Shown: positions 60,087-64,000 of the stretch, in pieces
How the letters are laid out: each line of letters starts with the position of its first letter
Position numbering within the stretch: the first letter of the stretch is position 1
Source: Ampelomyces quisqualis
Lineage: Eukaryota; Ascomycota; Dothideomycetes; Pleosporales; Phaeosphaeriaceae
Direction: 5' to 3'
DNA length: 64,000 nucleotides
Assembly (NCBI GenBank): GCA_018398575.1
Contig: JAGTXZ010000002.1
Span: forward strand, 2,544,501-2,608,500
Notes under the pieces: model-generated
What the model was told of the DNA's origin: nothing
Databases searched by the model: none
The model's input: only the letters and a program-made list of their open reading frames with translations
Translations under genes and position numbers: made by a program

Positions 60087-61106
60087 TATGGTCTACTTCA
60101 AGCATTTGCCGATGCTCTTAAACTTCTATTAAAAGAATATGTTTCTCCTACACAAGCCAATATTGTTTTATTTTTCCTTGGTCCTATTATAACTTTAAAT
60201 TTTTCATTACTTGGCTATGCTGTAATACCTTATAGTTCTGGTTTAATGTTGTTAGATCATAACCTGGGTATATTATATATATTGGCTATGTCTTCATTAG
60301 CTACGTATGGAATACTTTTAGCTGGATGATCAGCTAACTCTAAATATGCATTCTTAGGATCATTGAGAAGTACAGCTCAATTAATTAGTTATGAGTTAAT
60401 ACTAAGCTCTGCTATACTTTTAGTAGTACTATTAGCAGGTAGTTTAGATATTGCTGTTATTATAGAAGCTCAAAGAGCTATTTGAAATATAATACCTATA
60501 TTTCCTATGTTTATTGTATTTTTTATAGGGTCTATAGCAGAAACAAATAGGGCTCCCTTCGATTTGGCAGAGGCTGAATCAGAATTGGTTAGTGGTTTTA
60601 TGACAGAGCATTCAGCTGTTATTTTTGTATTTTTCTTTTTAGCTGAATATGCTAGCATTATTCTTATATGTATTTTAAATAGTATTTTATTTTTAGGTAG
60701 TTATCTGTTTGATTTTAACTACTATCTTTATCCTTATTTTTATTTGGTGCAATTTATTGAAGGTGACAGTTATATGTATCTAACAGATAATGAAACCAAT
60801 TTTAATGTAATTGATTTTGCTAATTATAATCCAATAATAGGAACAATTATAAGTGGTGTAGTCATAGGGATTAAAACTTGTATTATGGTATTTGTATTTA
60901 TCTGGGCGAGAGCGTCCTTCCCGAGAATACGTTACGATCAACTAATGTCGGATTGTTGAACTATTCTACTACCAATTCTTATAGCCTTTATAATTTTAGT
61001 GCCTTGTATTCTTTATAGTTTTGATATAATGCCTACTAATATAGCTTTATTGTCTACACCTTTCTTTGTAGCTAAAGATTCCATATTAAAAAAGAACATA
61101 AAGTAA
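60087..61106 (+). CDS. nad1: nad1 exon 2, intact, with replaced C-terminus
   Basis: Starts YGLLQAFADALKLLLKEYV and runs open to TAA 61,104. Blocks: TQANIVLFFLGP, AGWSANSKYAFLGSLRSTAQ, ISYELILSSAILLV, AETNRAPFDLAEAESELVSG and RASFPRIRYDQLM. TGA is Trp at several sites. Joined to exon 1 it gives a complete nad1. After MPTNIALLS it carries 15 additional residues compared with the second tail at 61,917-62,069. The last 50 codons may therefore have come with the adjoining endonuclease cassette. Confidence 0.94.
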
Positions 61107-61171
61107 CAAAAGAAAACTTTGTTTCTTTAGATGCACATAGTATATATGTAGATATTCATTAAAAAACTACT

Positions 61172-61880
61172 TTGGATAGAATAAAATTAAATTTAGCTAA
61201 AATTGGGGGTGTTTATACCATAGTTCACAACGAAACTAAAAAACTTTATATAGGTAGTTCTATAAATTTAGCTAGAATACTTAACGACCATATTAGCAAT
61301 AAAAATTCTAATCTTCTTTTGCAAGGTGCAATCCAAAAATATGGTTTAAATAATTTTTCTATTTATATTTTAGAATTATTGCCTTTTAATGAAGATTTAA
61401 CAAGTGAAGAACTAATGGTTACATTGATTAGTTTAGAACAAAAGTATTTAGATCTTTTTGACGACAAGTTTAACATTAACCCTAAAGCAGGTAAAACCGG
61501 GTTAGGTGCTAAGCATTCAGAGGCTACTAAAGAGCTGATGAGTATACTAGGAAAAGAGAATCCTCACTTTCTTAATAATACTCACAGTTCAGATATTGTG
61601 GAACAAATACGTGCTAGTATGACAGGATCGGGCAATCCTATGTTTGGTAAACCTGTAACTGAAGAGAATAAAAAAACGAATTTCTGATTTATTTAGGAAA
61701 AATGTTTATATATACGATGCTAATACTTTTACATTAATAGCTAAGTATGATAGACATAAAGATTTAGTAGACGCTCTAAGTATGTCATCCAAAACTTTAG
61801 TTAAGTATCTTGATTCTGGAGAGGTCTTTAGAGATAAATATATAATTTCTTCTGTAGAACTACCATCTGAAAATGTTTAG
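61172..61880 (+). pseudogene. GIY-YIG endonuclease after nad1, one frameshift
   Basis: Begins near 61,172 (TTG or upstream start). GVYTIVHNETKKLYIGSS, INLARILNDH and ALQKYGLNNFSIYILE-type blocks give the catalytic domain; HSEATKELMS and FGKPVTEENK are NUMOD3-type. In the A7 run near 61,670 the frame shifts, then continues VYIYDANTFTLIAKYD and SSKTLVKYLDSG (NUMOD1/HTH) to TAG 61,878. It sits between two copies of the nad1 C-terminus and is not surrounded by an obvious intron core. Confidence 0.82.
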
Positions 61881-61916
61881 CTACTTTCCGTGTTTCCTCT
61901 TTGATGTTGATGGGAC

Positions 61917-62069
61917 TGAGCGCGTGCATCTTTTCCAAGAATACGTTATGATCAACTTATGTCTTATTGTTGAACTGTTTTATTACCAATAGTAATAGCA
62001 TTGATTATACTAGTCCCATGTATATTATATAGTTTTGAAATAATGCCTTGTAATATACCTTTATTATAA
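61917..62069 (+). pseudogene. nad1: Displaced second nad1 C-terminus
   Basis: Fifty codons reading WARASFPRIRYDQLMSYC then WTVLLPIVIALIILVPCILYSFEIMPCN and TAA. It repeats the residues encoded at 60,903-61,055 with several substitutions. The upstream part of nad1 is absent, so this is an orphan tail. It probably represents the original gene end before the endonuclease cassette arrived. Confidence 0.88.
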
Positions 62070-62205
62070 TTTTTTAAGCCATAAATATCTTTTCATATAA
62101 AGTTTAAATATGTAATTGTTAATTATGTTAATAACCCGAAAAGTTTCATTAGTTTATTTCATAATGATAGTATTTTAAGCTATTATATTATTCTAATGGT
62201 TTTTC

Positions 62206-62251
62206 TATGTGTTGTAACTAGCAGATTCGTACACTTTTTACAACACACATA
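62206..62251 (+). other. Hairpin (terminator-like)
   Basis: TATGTGTTGTAA and TTACAACACACATA pair with a 2-base bulge around a 20-base loop, followed by A10. 62,070-62,317 otherwise holds nothing. Confidence 0.55.
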
Positions 62252-62317
62252 AAAAAAAAAGGGTTTTTCCATTTATATATTTTATATTTAATATGTAGTA
62301 ATACTTAATTGTAATAC

Positions 62318-62545
62318 TTAATTTGGTCTAGGCTTACATATGCAGCCACGATTATTACAAAAGTTATTACTACAGGTACTACAAATGGTACCCCCATTAC
62401 CATATCTAGACGGTATAACATGACAATTACCCTCACACCTATAATTCCTTCATTGCTGGAAACCACGAGCACCAGTTAGCGGTCTTCTAGTTATAATTGG
62501 ATGAGTACATGGTTTCCTTTCAGCAGCTACAGGAGTAAGTTTAAT
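62318..62545 (-). CDS. Cysteine-rich mini-ORF, no start seen
   Basis: Minus-strand frame ending at the TAA complementary to 62,318-62,320; 75 codons to the preceding stop, with TGA as Trp once. It holds nine cysteines including CEGNC, CSTC and CNNRGCIC, plus a basic TRRPLTGARGF segment. The spacing suggests a zinc-binding or disulfide-rich fold. No ATG lies in frame. Family unknown; could be an exon or chance, but its composition differs from AT-rich mtDNA. Confidence 0.4.
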
Positions 62546-62650
62546 TTATTAAACTACAGTAAGCACCGTGTAATTTCAAAGACTTTTAAATATTAAATCT
62601 AAAATAATAAGATATATCAAAATACATGCTAGAATAGTGTAATTTATGGA

Positions 62651-62990
62651 TTACAATAAAGGTACGAATTGCGATAAATCTAGTTGTACCATTAAATTAT
62701 GGCTACTTACTCAACCTTTTAAACCAAAAGTTCCATTTCTGGTTTTAGAGTTTATTAGGGTATACTCTGAGTTAGATTTAACGCAACCTCTTAACATAGT
62801 AGAAGATAGATTGTTAAATGAACTACGTATATTTTTTAAACTACCTGCATATCTGTATTTGAAAACAGCTCTCATAGCTGTTAAACGTCTTGTTAATCTA
62901 CCAGATGCTTCAAATCTTACACCACTTACTATTTGTTGTTTTATGGTTTTTATAATATTGGAGAAATGAATAAAAACTATATTATCGTCA
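62651..62990 (-). pseudogene. rps3: Partial rps3 copy, inverted
   Basis: The minus strand repeats the C-terminal third of rps3: RFEASGRLTRRLTAMRAVFK, SLKNIRSSFNNLSS, GTFGLKGWVSSHNLMVQ, ending at the stop complementary to 62,651. Compared with the copy at 54.47-54.75 kb it keeps GGT, ATG and CCA where that copy has AGT, ATA and CTA. The break at 62,960-62,990 includes a short inverted segment. Confidence 0.88.
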
Positions 62991-62997
62991 AATGTTA

Positions 62998-63072
62998 TAA
63001 GTGTAATGCTCTTTTAAAATATGGATTTAAGAATTTTAGTCTAGAAATCTTAAAGTACTGTGAACTACTCGG
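62998..63072 (+). pseudogene. GIY-YIG endonuclease fragment
   Basis: A 25-codon island, NALLKYGFKNFSLEILKYCE, identical in style to the catalytic domain of the endonucleases at 31.7 and 34.7 kb. Nothing on either side continues it. 63,073-63,416 shows no gene but 63,340-63,416 is the inverse of sequence next to element D. Confidence 0.75.
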
Positions 63073-63416
63073 GCTGTTTTTTATAGTTAAATTAACTAAT
63101 CCTCGGTTATATCTAGTTCCTTTTTTTTTTTTATTTACGTTTTAGACTTAAAAATTTGCGTATCTGAAACAGTTTTTGCCTTTGTTAACTCAAAAGATTT
63201 AACATTGTAAATAGCTATAAATTCTTATCTAAGACTTGAACTTATATTCAGGTATTAGAAGTATCTTGTTCTACCCTTAAACGAATAATAATCTTCTCTT
63301 TTCAATGAAAAACCCACCTATCCTGTCAAATCGTTTATTCAACTCTATATGTATAAAATAACCTGTTGCGTGCAAAAGAAATGCTCTTTATTAATATTTT
63401 TTTTTTTAGGGCTTTA

Positions 63417-63573
63417 CCAAGAGTGGATTAGTCTACTCTCCCCCCTCCTAATAGTTATAGAAATATCTATATATCCTTTTGCAATTTTCCGGTTAAAAAT
63501 ATAATGGATCTAACTGGTATTTTTATAGAGACATATTTTGATCTAAAGTCTCCAAATATCTTATAACATGTTC
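63417..63573 (-). ncRNA. Gene-end structured element, copy H
   Basis: On the minus strand: ACATGTTATAAG, ACCAGTTA...TAACCGG stem, GAAAATTGC, GGGGGGAGAG, AGAGT/ACTCT arm and TGGTAAAGCCCT. More diverged than the others in the first arm. It starts 6 bp after the stop of the minus-strand ORF at 63,579. Confidence 0.68.
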
Positions 63574-63578
63574 GATAT

Positions 63579-63964
63579 CTATTCTTGGACGCGGTCAATT
63601 TGGATTAATGGGTCTTCAACCGTAAAAGTTTCAAGTTTCGCATGATATAGTTAAGCGATGGAAAAACCTAACCTATCCTTTAGGGATCGATGATCTTTAG
63701 CACCTCTATTTATTGAATGGTTTACGGATAACAGTGATCTTAGCGTAACCACCCTACCAACACTAAAATGTATGACCAGTTCTCCGTTATTTTATATAAA
63801 AAGCGTAAGTTGACCAAAAGTAACAATAACATTAGGTCTATTGAATGAGAGAGTCTCACCGTAAATTGCGTGTTGACCATATCCGGGGTTAGTTCTTAAT
63901 AGTAGAATTCTCCCTTGAATATAACGTAAGATCTCGATTAGCTCCCCAATAGTCAAATATATCC

Positions 63965-63965
<1 letters not shown>
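63579..63965 (-). pseudogene. Unknown minus-strand ORF, 5' end outside window
   Basis: From the right edge a minus-strand frame reads GELIEILRYIQGR, NPGYGQHAIYGETLSF, RPNVIVTFGQ, then HFSVGRVVTLRSLLSV and YHAKLETFTVEDPLIQ, ending at TAG complementary to 63,579-63,581. Two in-frame TAA codons (63,792-63,794 and 63,651-63,653) fit TGA and TCA-context mutation. Otherwise open for 129 codons. Soluble-looking and less AT-rich than its surroundings. I do not recognise it; it could be a plasmid-derived or host protein. Confidence 0.45.

Positions 63966-63966
<1 letters not shown>

Positions 63967-64000
<34 letters not shown>
63967..64000 (+). repeat. Poly(A) tract of 34 at the window edge
   Basis: Thirty-four A's run to the last base. 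May continue beyond. Could be a homopolymer at a contig end, a plasmid or linear-DNA end, or a simple mononucleotide repeat. Confidence 0.85.

Noticed and set aside
37200..63573. Structured elements as VS, hammerhead or twister ribozymes, or as tRNAs
   Set aside because: None of the conserved cores of those classes (for example CTGATGA...GAAA of the hammerhead) is present in the shared blocks.

Overview
The window joins two very different kinds of DNA from what is most likely a filamentous ascomycete (Pezizomycotina). Positions 1 to about 31,390 look like nuclear repeat DNA: AT-rich, nearly gene-free, packed with TAA/TAG stops and almost lacking TCA, CCA, TGA and TGG. That is the mark of repeat-induced point mutation (RIP, C-to-T at CpA), here most complete at YCA. 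If TAG is read as Trp and TAA as Gln, relics of known transposons appear: a pogo/Tigger-like transposase (-), three tandem-repeat arrays (periods 101, 147 and 134 bp), a Plavaka/CACTA-like transposase (+), a Gypsy element (-) split by a Ty1/Copia element with both LTRs, a second Gypsy integrase fragment (-), and a long Gypsy element (+). About 4 kb of unidentified RIP-mutated sequence follows.

From about 31,390 to 64,000 the sequence is mitochondrial in content: genetic code 4 (TGA = Trp), group I introns, GIY-YIG and LAGLIDADG homing endonucleases, and parts of atp6, nad4, nad4L, nad5, rps3, cox2 and nad1. Most of the protein genes carry in-frame stops. In nad4 and nad5 each stop is one C-to-T or G-to-A change in the YCA/TGR context depleted in the nuclear half. 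The simplest reading is a large nuclear copy of mtDNA (NUMT) that has been partly RIP-mutated; an assembly join to genuine mtDNA is the alternative. The nad1 block (58.0-61.1 kb) is essentially undamaged, so the mutation load is patchy.

Mitochondrial layout: atp6 intron ORFs (GIY-YIG) - atp6 3' exon - two unknown ORFs around a second atp6 3' exon - nad4 - orphan cox2 3' end - unknown ORF - nad4L (intron with LAGLIDADG) - nad5 (three exons, two introns) - small ORF - rps3 - a long Asn/Gln-rich membrane ORF - second orphan cox2 3' end - nad1 (intron with GIY-YIG) - a GIY-YIG cassette that duplicated the nad1 C-terminus - an inverted right-hand block with a partial rps3 copy and unknown ORFs, ending in 34 A's.

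The most novel signal is a dispersed structured element of about 160-220 bp, seen in eight copies (seven +, one -). It has conserved single-stranded blocks and several helices that covary between copies. All eight copies lie just downstream of a stop codon on the same strand, which suggests a mitochondrial gene-end or 3'-UTR RNA element, possibly mobile. In two copies the large loop is inserted in opposite orientations. I do not recognise this family.
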